From assembly GCA_050084985.1 (NCBI GenBank), contig JBITNC010000001.1:25110001-25174000 (forward strand): DNA of 64,000 nucleotides, written 5' to 3'. The stretch comes from Nageia nagi. Its lineage: Eukaryota > Pinophyta. Shown here in pieces: positions 48,023 through 59,457 of this stretch. The notes under the pieces were generated by a model. That model was given only the letters and a program-made list of their open reading frames with translations. It had not been told where the DNA came from and did not search any database. The position numbers and the translations under genes were made by a program. Positions within the stretch are counted from its first letter, which is position 1. Each line of letters starts with the position of its first letter.

Positions 48023-48589
48023 TGTTAGGATTTAATAAGTTTATATAAGCAAGAGCATTCACAATTCTTCTGGTCCTTGGCAAAAAGAAACAACATTTAA
48101 GCATACTACTGAAATCAAACAACCATGAACATCAATCACACAAGAGAGACACAAGAGATAACGTGGTTCACCCAGTGTAGGCTACATCCACGGAGAAGCT
48201 TTCAACCCTTTTGCATATCATTCTTCAAGTCCTCCAAGCAACAAACCAGCAGCATAATCTTGCTACAACCTTCACTTTGGAGTTATAACAAAGCCTCACT
48301 ACAATCTCTCTCACATACTATCTACATAAGACATCAAACTACAATCACAATCTACTTCACAATTGCTGTCAAAACTACATATTACATGCCTCAACTCAAG
48401 CCTCTTATTTATAGGTACAAACCAACCCAACTTAAACCCAAGTTGGATCTGGAAGGTCGTTAGGTAACCCCCAACCCTTCTGTAACTGATAAACAGGTGT
48501 CATGGCTCCTTGGCAACTGAAATTTGATGTCAAACAAGAAAGTAACTGTTCTCTATTTTCTAGCCGGTTGTAGTCTCCATTTTCTAACA
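48023..48589 (-). repeat. C 3' LTR
   Basis: 567 bp, TGTTAGGATT to TTCTAACA. About 11 differences from the 5' LTR. Confidence 0.95.
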
Positions 48590-48649
48590 ATCTCCCACTT
48601 GGAGACTTCTTCCTCTGCAACAAGGGTCAAAAGCTTCTCATCTTGGCCT

Positions 48650-50179
48650 TTACTCCTTAAGACCAATCCAAGTTGAGCAAGAGCCCAACTTCTCCTTTGT
48701 AACAACTTTAGTGAACATGTCCGCAGGATTTTGAGACGTGTGAATCTTCCCCAAACTGACTGAACCATCCTCCAACGCTGTCCTGATGAAGTGGTACCTC
48801 AATTTGATATGCTTGGTTCTCGAATGGTAGGTTGAGTTCTTTGCAAGATGAATAGCACTCTGGCTATCGCTCCATAGCTTCGCATCCTCCTGCACCTTTC
48901 CCAGTTCCTCCATCAATCTCTTCAACCAAATCAATTCTTTACTCACCTCTGTGATCGCAACATACTCTGCCTCAGTAGTGGAGAGAGCCACAACCTGTTG
49001 AAGCTTTGAAATCCAACTAACCACTGTACCTCCAATGGTAAACACATATCCTGTAGTGCTTCTCCCACCATCTATATCACCTGCCATGTCAGAGTCAACA
49101 TAACCTTGCAAACAAGAGTTAGATCCACCAAAACATATAGAGTAATGAGAAGTACCCTTTAAATACCTAAGGATCCATTTAACTGCTTCCCAATGCCCTT
49201 TTCCTGGATTGTTCATGAATCTACTAACCACTCCCACTGCTTGTGCTATATCTGGTCTAGTGCACACCATTGCATACATTAAACTTCCAACCGCTGAAGC
49301 ATAAGGAACCTTAGTCATGTACTCCTTTTCCTTATCTGTCTTAGGACATAAATGTTTGGTGAGTTTAAAATGCTTTGCCAATGGTGTAGTTACAGATTTT
49401 GCATCTTTCATATTGAACCTTTTAAGAACCTTATCAATATAATCTTCTTGACTTAGTCTAAGCAAGTGGTTTTGTTTATATCTTGTTATTTTCATTCCAA
49501 GTATTTTTTTAGCTTCACCCAAATCCTTCATTTCAAAAGTATTAGCCAACTTTTCCTTAAGATCAACAATATCCTGCATACTAGATCCTGCTACCAACAT
49601 ATCATCAACATATAAAAGCAAGATTACATAGTTGCCATTTGTTGTCTTCTTTACATATACACAATGATCAGATTGACATCTTACAAATTCATTTGTTATC
49701 ATGAAAGTGTCAAACTTATGATACCATTGCCTAGGTGCTTGCTTCAAACCGTACAAGCTTTTTTCCAATTTACATACATACCCTTCTTTACCTTTGACCT
49801 CAAAACCTTTGGGTTGATGCATATAAATATCCTCCTCCAAATCCCCATGAAGAAAAGCTGTCTTTACATCTAGTTGTTCAAGAAATAAATTTTCAGTAGC
49901 AACAAGACTCAATATTGCTCTAATCGAGGTCATTTTAACAACTGGAGAAAAAATCTCATCATAATCGATACCTTTTTTCTGTTCAAAACCTTTTACTACA
50001 AGTCTTGCTTTGTACCTTTGTCGCCCGTCTATCTCCTCCTTTATCCTGTACACCCATTTGTTAGTAAGTGCCTTCTTACCCTCTGGAAGCTCAACCAAAC
50101 TCCAAGTCTGATTCTTGAGTAAGGAGTCCATCTCCTCCTTCATAGCATGCTCCCACTTAATCTGTGTATCACCCTGCAT
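48650..50179 (-). CDS. C reverse transcriptase and RNase H, open
   Basis: An open frame of 509 codons, from MQGDTQIKWEHAMKEEMDSL to its natural end FTKVVTKEKLGSCSTWIGLK. RT motifs: NKWVYRIKEEIDG, QLDVKTAFLHGDLEEDIYM, SLYGLKQAPRQWYHKF and LLYVDDMLVAGSS. RNase H motifs: GYVDSDMAGDIDGGRST, VALSTTEAEYVAITE, LWSDSQSAIHLAKNSTYHSR. Key catalytic residues are present. In a working element this is the C-terminal part of one polyprotein. Here it is cut off upstream by stops near 50250-50310, so the ATG at 50179 is only the first one in the open stretch. Confidence 0.9.
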   Translation of the reverse strand: MQGDTQIKWEHAMKEEMDSLLKNQTWSLVELPEGKKALTNKWVYRIKEEIDGRQRYKARLVVKGFEQKKGIDYDEIFSPVVKMTSIRAILSLVATENLFLEQLDVKTAFLHGDLEEDIYMHQPKGFEVKGKEGYVCKLEKSLYGLKQAPRQWYHKFDTFMITNEFVRCQSDHCVYVKKTTNGNYVILLLYVDDMLVAGSSMQDIVDLKEKLANTFEMKDLGEAKKILGMKITRYKQNHLLRLSQEDYIDKVLKRFNMKDAKSVTTPLAKHFKLTKHLCPKTDKEKEYMTKVPYASAVGSLMYAMVCTRPDIAQAVGVVSRFMNNPGKGHWEAVKWILRYLKGTSHYSICFGGSNSCLQGYVDSDMAGDIDGGRSTTGYVFTIGGTVVSWISKLQQVVALSTTEAEYVAITEVSKELIWLKRLMEELGKVQEDAKLWSDSQSAIHLAKNSTYHSRTKHIKLRYHFIRTALEDGSVSLGKIHTSQNPADMFTKVVTKEKLGSCSTWIGLKE

Positions 50180-50302
50180 AGCTTCATCAAAACATTCAGG
50201 TTCACCACCATCAGTATAAAGAATATGATAAAGAGCAGGAGAGTATCATTCAGGAGGTTTACTAATCCTTGAGGATCTTCTTAGTGACAAAGTTTGAGGT
50301 GT

Positions 50303-52519
50303 TTATGGTGGAGGTGTTTGATCATTATTATTAACAGGATCCTTATATTGATCAACATCTTCTAGAGATACAAACTTAGGTTCCTCAACCTTTTGCAATC
50401 TATCTTTATACATGCTTTTCTCATTGAATACAACATCTCTACTTCTAATGATTTTATGGTTATCAACATCCCATAACCTATATCCCAAATCATTAACACC
50501 ATATCCAACAAGATAGCATTTTTGTGATTTTGCATCAAGTTTCTTTCTATCCTCTTTATCAACATGTGCAAAAGCCTCACAACCAAAGACTCTCAAGAAT
50601 GAGTAATTCACCTTTTTTTCTGTCCACATCTCCTCTGGAATGCCTCCATCTAAAGCCATAGATGGACCCCTATTAATCAAGTAAACAGCAGTGTCAATAG
50701 CATCAGCCCAAAAATTCAAAGGAAACCCAGCATGTATCCTCATACTTCTAGCCCTTTCTAAGATAGTCCTATTCATTCTTTCTGCAACCCTATTTTCCTG
50801 TGGAGTTCTAGGGACCACCTTAATCCTTCTAATGCCATTGTGTGAACAAAATGAATCAAACTCATTATTGCAAAATTCCCCACCATTATCGGACTTAAGA
50901 CATTTCAACTTAGAATTAGTTTCATTCTCAACCAATGCCTTCCACCTCTTAAATGTTTCAAACACATTAGATTTCTTTTTAATACAGTATACCCATGTCT
51001 TTCTAGTACAATCATCAATAAAAGTGACAAAATAAGATGAGCCTCCAAGTGAGCAAACCTGTGCAGGACCCCACACATCTGTATGAACAAGCTCTAATTT
51101 ATGACTCTTCTTTTCATTGCCAACTTTAAGAAAATTAACCCTTTTTTGTTTTCCATACACACAATCTTCACAAAATCCTAAATCAACTTCTTTTAGATTA
51201 GGGATTGAACCATTAGAGTGTAACATTTTCATACCTTTTTCACTCATATGTCCAAGTCTATTATGCCATAGTGATGTATCATTGCCTATTGAAACAAGAT
51301 TCAATGAATAATCAAAGACATTTGTCAGCAAATAAAGAGACCTCACCAAATTTCCCTTTGCAAATACCATTGAACCTTTAGTTACTTTCCAACTAGCATC
51401 CCCGAATGTCATCACATAGCCCTCCTTATCCAATTTACTTGTTGATATAAGATTTCTTTTAAGATCTGGAATGTGTCTAGCTTCATTAAGAGTCCATTGT
51501 GTTCCATTAGGTAATTTCATTGTTATATTGCCAATACCAACAATCTTGCATGGGTGTTCATTACCTAATAATACTTGACCAAAGTCACCATGTGTGTAAT
51601 TTGAAAAATAGTTCTTATGTGGAGTAGCATGATATGAAGCACCCAAATCAAGAACCCAATAATCATCATTCTTTTCATTATACATGATTAAAGCATCTTG
51701 AATTAATTCACCAACAATATTTGCCTCTTGGTTACTTGTGCTTTCATTATTATTACTACTTTCATTTCCTTTCCTATTCCAACAATCCCTTTTAATGTGA
51801 CCCTTTTTACCACAATGCCAACATTCCAATTTAGTTTTACCTTTTGATTTTGACCTTCCTTGCGATTTGCTTCTTGACTTGCTTCTCCTTCTCTCCTTTG
51901 ATCTTCCTCTTATCTCTACTGTGAGAGCAGCATTGGAGCATTCTCCCGTGGACTTTCTCCTCATGTCCTCACTAAGAATTGTTCCAACAACTTCATCAAA
52001 GATCAATTTTGCATTAGAAGAAGAATTACTAACAGCCATAACAAAGCTATTCCAACTATCCGGAAGTGAACATAGAATTAACAAAGCCCTTACTTCATCT
52101 TCAAATTCTAAACTTACTGAAGTTAATTGATTTGTGATTGTGTTGAATTCATTAACATGGTCCTGAACTGAACTACCTTCATTCATCTTCATGTTAAACA
52201 ATTTCTTCATTAAGTATACTTTGTTTGAGGCAGATGGTTTTTCATACATTTTAGCAAGCTTATCCATTACACCTTTAGTAGTTTTTTCATTGGAAATATT
52301 GAAAGCTACACTAGAACTTAAACAAAGTCTTACAGCTCCCAAAGCCTTTCTATCCAACAAGTTCCATTCTTCATCACTCATAGAAGTGGGTTTCTTACTC
52401 TTATCTTCTAGAGGTTGATAGAGATCCTTTTGGTAGAGGTAGTCTTCCATTTGCATTTTCCAAAATTGAAAACCTTGCCCATTAAATCTTTCCACCTTCA
52501 ACCTCCCTTCTTCTACCAT
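50303..52519 (-). pseudogene. C gag, protease and integrase, open but cut short
   Basis: The start is set at ATG 52519 (MVEEGRLKVERFNGQGF), matching B; an in-frame ATG at 52552 adds 11 codons. Domains: gag to about residue 230, Arg/Ser-rich stretch, zinc knuckle CWHCGKKGHIKRDC, protease reading WVLDLGASYHAT, where the active-site serine of DSG is leucine, integrase finger LWHNRLGHMSEKG and CEDCVYGKQKR, and core HTDVWGP, SDNGGEF and PQENRVAERMNRT. It ends with NNNDQTPPP then TAA. A second stop (TGA) follows before RT. The protease change alone would likely disable the copy. Confidence 0.9.
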
Positions 52520-52584
52520 AGTGCTCTTCCTGGTTTCCAAATCTGCACACAAGATTCACCAACAAAATCCTAACACAACAACAA

Positions 52585-52596
52585 GCTCTGATACCA
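52585..52596 (-). other. C primer-binding site
   Basis: Complement of TGGTATCAGAGC, 2 nt from the 5' LTR. Confidence 0.9.
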
Positions 52597-52598
52597 CT

Positions 52599-53165
52599 TT
52601 TTAGGATTTAATAAGTTTATATAAGCAAGAGCATTCACAATTCTTCTGGTCCTTGGCAAAAATAAACAACATTTAAGCATACTACTGAAATCAAACAACC
52701 ATGAACATCAATCACACAAGAGAGACACAAGAGATAATGTGGTTCACCCAGTGTAGGCTACATCCACGGAGAAGCTTTCAACCCTTTTGCATATCATTAT
52801 TCAAGTCCTCCAAGCAACAAACCAGTAGCATAATCTTGCTACAACCTTCACTTTGGAGTTACAACAAAGCCTCACTACAATCTCTCTCACATACTATCTA
52901 CATAAGACATCAAACTACAATCACAATCTACTTCACAATTGCTGTCAAAACTACATATTACATGCCTCAACTCAAGCCTCTTATTTATAGGTACAAACCA
53001 ACCCAACTTAAACCCAAGTTGGATCTGGAAGGTCATTAGGTAACCCCCAACCCTTCTGTAACTGATAAACAGGTGTCATGGCTCCTTGGCAACTAAAATT
53101 TGATGTCAAACGAGAAAGTAACTATTCTCTGTTTTCTAGCCGGTTGTAGTCTCCATTTTCTAACA
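52599..53165 (-). repeat. C 5' LTR
   Basis: 567 bp. The inner end reads ttttagg instead of tgttagg, as in element B. Confidence 0.95.
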
Positions 53166-53387
53166 TATTTATAGCATGAGAGCACCTCCCTTTAACCCAA
53201 GGGTAAGGTTAGGGTTACAATAAATATATTACCTAACTTTAACCTACCAACTAACCACATGGTAAGGTCAAAGTTTACATAATAAAGAATTCAATTAATC
53301 CCTTAAGGTATCTAAATATCCTTTAAGTGATTAATTGAATTTACAAGGAGTTTAGATATTCACAATATTTCATTACAAATTCTAACA
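53166..53387 (-). repeat. A 5' LTR, remaining part
   Basis: Resumes tatttatagcatgagagc and ends attctaaca, followed by agttg. It lacks a 9-bp ctaacctcc unit present in the 3' LTR. Confidence 0.95.
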
Positions 53388-53392
53388 AGTTG

Positions 53393-55237
53393 AACCTAAT
53401 AGTCCAATGGGTTTTGTTACCAACCTCAAGAGGACCTCTTTCCAAAAGAATACATAAGTTCACAATTTATGTATAATGAATTCATCCAAAGTGAACATTT
53501 AAAAGACATCCACTAAAATTCTAAGTAATAGGTATGCATCCATTATTTATTCAAATGCAATTAAGAAAAAAATCCTAATTTTTTAAGTAAAAGCATTCAT
53601 AGGAAAAACAAATTCCTCCCTTTTTTACTTAAAAAAATTGAACCTAAAAAAATTTCCTTTAAAAAATATCCTTATTGCAAAAAAATGCTTTAGCACTAAA
53701 GAATTCTCTTATTTTAACATTTAGAAAGAAAAGGCCTTTAGTTGCCAAAAAAAAAATCAACCTCCTTTAACAATTTAACCTTAAAGGAAAATAAATTACC
53801 TTTAACACTAAGGAAAATAATTCCATACTTAAAAAAAGTCCTCTCCCTCCCCTTTAAGTAAAAAATTAACACTTCAAAATAGTTTTAAAAAAAATTAACC
53901 TCCCTATTTAAAAGTAACACCTCCATAATAAATCGCAAGGAGATAAAAAAAAATGAACTCCCATATACCAAATCTATAATAAAATTAATAGCAAGAGGAA
54001 GCCCACACTCAACTCCATCCCCATTAATGGTTTTGGTGAGTTAATGATAGCCCCCCTTTTTTTCTTACAAGTAACCACAAAAAAGCAATCTTCCAAAAAA
54101 GGACTCCAAAAAGGAGAAAGTGAAGGTGCTCTTGGTGTAGAGAAAAATATACGACCATAAAAAAATCTTCCCTTAATAATCTCCCAAATGGTCGACGTAG
54201 GAAAGAAAGAGAGACTAAAATAGGGAGAGGGGGTTAAGCGGCCACATGGAGTCATTCCTAGAGAGTAAGGTGGGAAGGAGTTTCCCAGAGGTAGAACCAA
54301 CTAGGCAGATCAGGGATGTGATTTATTAGGATAAAGAGTAGGGGGTAGGAAGAGCAGAGAGTGGGTGGTGCAACATATGTGAAGCACCATGAGATAGGCA
54401 TTATGCAAAGTTGTGCAGAGTGGGGGATTCCATTAGAGCAATGTTGAACATAGGTGCATATCATGTTTTGGTTGGGATCATCCAGGAGAAGGTCAAGGGA
54501 ATCTACCTGAATAAGGGTTAGTGCTGGGAGGCCTACACGATGGAGTGATGACATGGGGTCATAGGGTAGTGTAGGTCAAGAAGAGGATTGAAAAGATCTA
54601 GGAGAGTATGCTAGTTGCAAAGTGCATTCTTGGGTTTTTAGTGGGTGAGTGGCTGCATTTTGTAGTGGTGAGGATTTTTCAATGATTGCATTTTGTAGGA
54701 CTTTTCGATGGTACTCATATGAAGTCGATGATTCTTAGGAGGAGAAAACTTTGCACATTTATCTCCAATTTCATTTCTTTACATCTTGAGAATGATAACA
54801 TGATGTAGACACAAAATCATGGACTACAAATGGGTGGTCACGACAAAAAGGGGGGCCACAACAGATGTGAAAGTGGTGGGAGCATTACCTAGGATGTCTC
54901 TTATCATTATGGTGCTCGACCGTTGGGGGTTGGTTGGCCTAGTGGGGCTGGGTCGGCCTTCCCCCTATTTGAAAAATTGCATTGAATTTCAAAAATAAAA
55001 TAAAATAAATTTAGAGAAATAATATGTTGTTATTTGAAGCCATTTTTCTAAGACATTGAGTAAACAAAGTCATACAAAATGTTAGTATCATAATGAACTT
55101 GGTTACATTTTTGAAAAAGAGGATAGGAGTTTATACTTTCACAAACCTCTTTAACTCACCAAAGAAGATGGAAGGAGTGGGATGAACCTTCAAATTAATG
55201 TTAAGGAGGAGCCTTCACACTAAGCTTTGATACCAAA
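53393..55237 (-). other. D leader: AT-rich part, central cargo, primer-site-proximal part
   Basis: 53393-53980 is AT-rich and matches the leaders of A and E (ccaatgggttttg and cctcaagagga segments). About 53981-54970 is less AT-rich and unlike A or E. It holds partly open frames on both strands (minus 53974-54300 and 54258-54554; plus about 54380-54520, reading RAMLNIGAYHVLVGIIQEKV), none of which I recognise. 54971-55223 is AT-rich again. The complement of TGGTATCAAAGC at 55224-55235 is the primer site, 2 nt from the LTR. Confidence 0.65.
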
Positions 55238-55605
55238 TGAAGGAATTAAGACTAAAGACTCAATTCCTATATGCCCAAGATTATATGAAAGCTCTCTTAA
55301 ATATCAACACCCAAAGCATGAACAATCTCACAAATTGATACCAATTTAAAGTGGTTCATCTAACCATGAGAGTAAATACATTAAATAAGATCTTTCTTAT
55401 TCCCAAAGATAACTCTCTTATAATATCTCTTTCTTCCTCTCCTAATACTAATCCTGGAGAATAACTTTGCTTCAACTTTTGGTTTATAATCTCAAGGAGA
55501 GGGCCTTCTATTTATAGGCCAAAATCCTCCCTTGGATTATCCTTTTAACCATTGTACAAATTCATGAAATGCTTCACCCTTTTACCCAAGGAGCATGCTC
55601 ATGAG
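55238..55605 (-). repeat. D 5' LTR, first part
   Basis: Starts TGAAGGAATTAAGAC and shares catgaaagctctc-like, ggttcatctaaccatg and ccttctatttataggcc segments with the E LTR. It is cut by element G at 55605; the last five bases, atgag, are G's duplication. Confidence 0.85.
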
Positions 55606-55896
55606 TGAAAGGAGAGAGGAAAAATGAAGTTCTTCATCCAGGATGCAAGAGCTGAAAGAATATCACAAGAGCATAAAAGGTTACTCTCAATGAATAAAAT
55701 AATGGATGAATTAAACATAAGATACACCTATATTAAATAGCACATGAAATGTATAATAGCCACATGATCAAAATAATGTTTACCATCATATTAAAACAAC
55801 TCAATACGTATGACAACTAAGCACACCTACTAGTGAACTTAAGATAATGTCAACCTAGATACTTAACTAGGTAATAAAGAAAATAATACTCTAACA
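55606..55896 (-). repeat. G 3' LTR
   Basis: Starts TGAAAGGAGAGAGG and ends ACTCTAACA. Confidence 0.9.
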
Positions 55897-56029
55897 CCCC
55901 CCCTTAAATGATACTAGGGAGGAGTGTAGATAGCTAAGAAAAGATGAGTCTCAAAAACTAAGCTTGATAAGGTTCTTATGTACAAAATGGCTATTAAAAA
56001 CATGAAAAAACTCTCATCTGTAGATGATG

Positions 56030-57390
56030 AAAAACCACATAGAAAAAAACCATCTTCTAGAAGAGGAAAGAAAAAGAAAGGAAGGTGGAGAGGAAGGTGT
56101 CCTCATCAAAAACCCTAAGGAAAATGTCCATCACCCCAAGCAAGTAAGGTGATGAAAAGATGTCTGTAGTGATGCCTCCCGAAGTATAATCATCAACAAG
56201 GAAGAACTAAAAGGGTTTCATGTGATGTCCCCAAATAATGTAGTTTCCTGATCATCAAATTGAATATCTCCCATGGGGAAGAAAGAATATAGAAGGCATA
56301 CATTGAAAATATTCTCAATCCAAGAAATTATGTGAAGGAGGGAACATCATCAAATCTAGTACTAGTGATGATAAAGGAAGTTGTGAACCATGTCGAAGAG
56401 AAGATTTTGCCAAAAAACCAAATAATGATGGTGATGATACTACAACTAAAGGATCACCATGCAATGAGTCAAAAGACTCAATGTGCTACATAAAAGAAAC
56501 ATATATGAAAGTAGTAAGAGGAGGCAAAAAAACCTCAAGATAGTCTTTGGGATCTACTAAAGAGAGTCCAACCAAATATGGAGGTAGAGGAGATACGAAA
56601 TATTTCTCAAAAAAATTCTTCTATAATACAAATAGAGTATGAGAAGGTTCCAAGGAAGTAGTAGTAGAATGAGGAGAAGGTGGCTCGTCCACGCAAACAA
56701 GGCTCACCACAATAATATCCTCAAAAGGACACACATGAGGAGATATATAAAATAAAGAGGTAATCTCCTTATGAAGGTCAACAACATCAACAATGTGTGA
56801 CTCTATAAAGAGAGAAGTAACACCATCAAGAAAGTCCTCCAAAGTCTCTGAAATAGAATCAAAAACATCCTACATCATAATATCTTCTTCAACATCTGCC
56901 TCATTCACTGAATCTTCATGCATCAAGGAATCTTCATCATAAGGTGAGAGAGCCTCAAAGTGTGCACAAACAAGTGAGAAATATATATGAGGAGTTAGCT
57001 GAAATAGTCAAAGGGTGGAAAAATATCATGTTAAACACTATTAACAATGTAGCAGAAGATACAACACACATCACATACATTGGAATGCCAAACAATCCAT
57101 TCAGGTGTTTGAAAAATAGGTGTTGGAACTAGACCAAGAAGATATGGCCAAAGCTCACGAGAGTGCAAGTACTCAACAAGGCTTTCACGCCAAGTATGAT
57201 AGGAAGCATGATCAACCAATGGAGTAATGGGATATGCTGGAGATTCCCATGGAAGAGCCATCGAACTATGAAATTCACCAAAGAAATTCCCCTTGAATTC
57301 AAAGTATCTCACAAAATGAGAAGATAGGCTCAAGAAAGAACCACAAATACAAGGATAGTGAAGCTCAAAGCGAATTCTCATGCACAAAAA
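56030..57390 (-). pseudogene. G gag-like and acidic reading frame, unrecognised
   Basis: The minus-strand frame 57387-57031 contains MALPWESPAYPITPLVDHAS followed by YHTWRESLVEYLHSRELWPY. A tryptophan then a short helix then LW fits the N-terminus of copia-type gag proteins, which is suggestive but not proof. Further on, 57000-56030 has a mostly open acidic stretch (LEDFLDGVTSLFIESHIVDV; HKEITSLFYISPHVCPFEDI) with a few stops, in another phase. It may be the rest of a gag or a separate passenger protein. Function unknown. Confidence 0.45.
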
Positions 57391-59163
57391 AAGTGTGGTC
57401 TTTTCCTATGATAAACACGATGGGTTGATAACAGGCAACTGCAATAGGAAATTGAGACTTTATAATTTTAGTACATAACAATGTAGGATTGATCATAAAA
57501 AGCTTCCAAAAGAATATAACATCCCCACAAATATAAACACTATCAAGATGTGAAATAAAGTACACTCTATATTGCTTAAATACATATCTTCTCCAAAAAT
57601 CAAATTTAACGCTCTTGAATAGACTTTTCGAAAGAGATTCGAGCTTGTGGATGCCTCCAACATTATGACCCCCAAAAACTTACACCATTGATAAAAATAA
57701 ATTAATACCAATTTACAAATATTTCACCTCTCAAAAAACACCAAAAATTTGATCCCCACACTTTACATTTGATAAAAATTAAAAATTTCAATGCCAATGT
57801 AGAAAAATATAAGGTTTGACTCAAAAAATTTGGGCGGATCAATAAAATGAATCATATTACTCCATCGTTACCAAAAGGTGAGTCGATGCCAAGAAAATCT
57901 CATGCCACTAATCAAAACACCGTGGCAATGGAGGAATACCACGAAACCACCATCGGTAGCACCATCGAGATAAGGCATCGATGAAAGGAGAGATGGTAAT
58001 CTACATGGAGAGAGGTTGTAATGGACAGATCTGAGCCCAAGCACGAAGTTAAAAGCGATGGTGCACCGTAAAGGATCAAGTGAGGTGCGTGAGGCAAGAT
58101 CACTCATCAGGCAGGATGTGCACGATGTGTAGTAGATGAAGAGATCCAAGGTGGTTGTGTGATGAATGCAAAGGAAGCTCCACATCATTTACTGATAACA
58201 ATGGCACTAGGAAGCATGCGCATTTTATGCATATCGTGAGGTAGCACGCAGGTCAATAGTGCAAAATTGTAGAACATTGATGAGTCATGAGCACAACACT
58301 GGAGGTCACCGCAGAGAATATCCAACAATCCATCGAGAAAAGGGCACAAAAATAACTTGACTAGGAGGAGATCTTGTCCAGAAAAAAAACTACCAAACAG
58401 GCCAGTATGTAATTTGGAGGAGAAAAGAGCATCCAAGATGTCATATGCGTAGAAGCAGTGGAGAGATCAAACAACAGACTTATGTATTATTGTAAGTGGT
58501 AGATCTGGCCATAAGAGGAGTGCTGATGAAGCTTAAGAGGTCATAGTAAATTATAACACTCAAATGGTGATTATAGCTAGGGGCCCATGATCTGAATGTG
58601 TGTGAGAATATTGATAACTCACAGCAGAGTTAGAGAAGTTGCAATAACACAAATCACATGGACACGGGTTGAGAAAATCAACACAATCAAGATATCAGTA
58701 CGAGATTGAGTCATGATTATGCCAGAGATAGAATACCAATGCCAGATTTGAGAAATACTCGTACTCACTGTGAAAGGGAGATCATAATGGAATAAATACA
58801 CCATGAAAGAGATCACACTGCAAGAGATGTTGAAACCATAGATTTTAGTGATAAAAAAGGTAATGAGGGCAGAGATCTCACAAATCCGTAATGGTGGAGG
58901 TGTGAATTGGATAAATCCTTGCTAAATGAAGGCTGTGAGAAAACCTTAGGCCCTATCAAAAGATGAAACCTATGATCTCAAAGAGAAACCATAGAAAGTA
59001 ATCCTCCAATCAAACCCTAATCTTAAATGTTGTGAGATACCAACACGGGAAGATGATCCACCACAATAAGCACGCTACACAATCAAAAAAGGTTGTGGGT
59101 GTCAATAGAATGCAAGAAAAGACTCAAGAATATCTTTACAAAACTCAACTTCCTTTGGTACCA
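57391..59163 (-). other. G interior, primer-site side, non-coding
   Basis: About 1.8 kb between the 5' LTR and the gag-like frame. Short open frames (for example 57868-58188 and 58185-58436, minus) are present on a background that is not strongly biased. I recognise none of them. Confidence 0.5.
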
Positions 59164-59452
59164 TGAAAGGAGAGAGGAAAAATGAAGTTCCTTACCCGAA
59201 TTAAGAGTTGAAAGAATATCACAAGAGCATAAAAGATTACTCGCAATGAATAAAATGATGGATGAATTAAACATAAGATACACCTTGCTTAAATAGCAAG
59301 TGAAATGTAAAATAGCCACATGATAAAAACAATGTTGACTATCGGATTAAAACAACCCGATAAGTATGACAACTAAGCACACCTACTAGTGAACTTAAGA
59401 TAATGTCAACCTACATACCTAACTAGGTAATAAAGAAAATAATACTCTAATA
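59164..59452 (-). repeat. G 5' LTR
   Basis: Aligned to 55606-55896. It ends CTAATA instead of CTAACA. Confidence 0.9.
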
Positions 59453-59457
59453 ATGAG

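Larger units (their letters stand above)
48023..53165 (-). mobile_element. Copia element C (Tnt1/Tork-like), full length
   Basis: A 5143-bp element with two 567-bp LTRs (48023-48589, 52599-53165), primer site 52585-52596 and polypurine tract complement at 48590. Flanks are tatct and tattt, a 5-bp duplication with one mismatch. It is the same family as B but its LTRs lack about 100 bp. It holds two long open frames and is the most complete coding copy in the window. The frames are separated by two in-frame stops between integrase and RT. Confidence 0.95.
40100..53387 (-). mobile_element. Copia element A, inserted in D leader, its 5' LTR split by element C
   Basis: The 3' LTR is 40100-40588. 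The 5' LTR is 47760-48022 plus 53166-53387. A perfect duplication agttg flanks it (40095-40099, 53388-53392). The primer site TGGTATCAGAGC and the polypurine tract (complement of ctcccccttaatg at 40589) are both present. The gene order is copia-type and the leader between primer site and gag is about 2.7 kb. The LTRs differ at only about six positions plus a 9-bp indel, yet gag-pol has several stops and a deletion in integrase, so the copy was probably already defective or decayed quickly. Confidence 0.95.
55606..59452 (-). mobile_element. Small LTR element G in D 5' LTR
   Basis: LTRs of 291 and 289 bp (55606-55896, 59164-59452), perfect duplication atgag (55601-55605, 59453-59457). The ccccccc tract at 55896 onward is the complement of a polypurine tract, and cctttggtacca at 59152-59163 gives a primer site directly against the 5' LTR, so it runs on the minus strand. 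The 3.3-kb interior has no RT, RNase H or integrase that I can see. Joining the flanks restores D LTR sequence. Confidence 0.9.
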
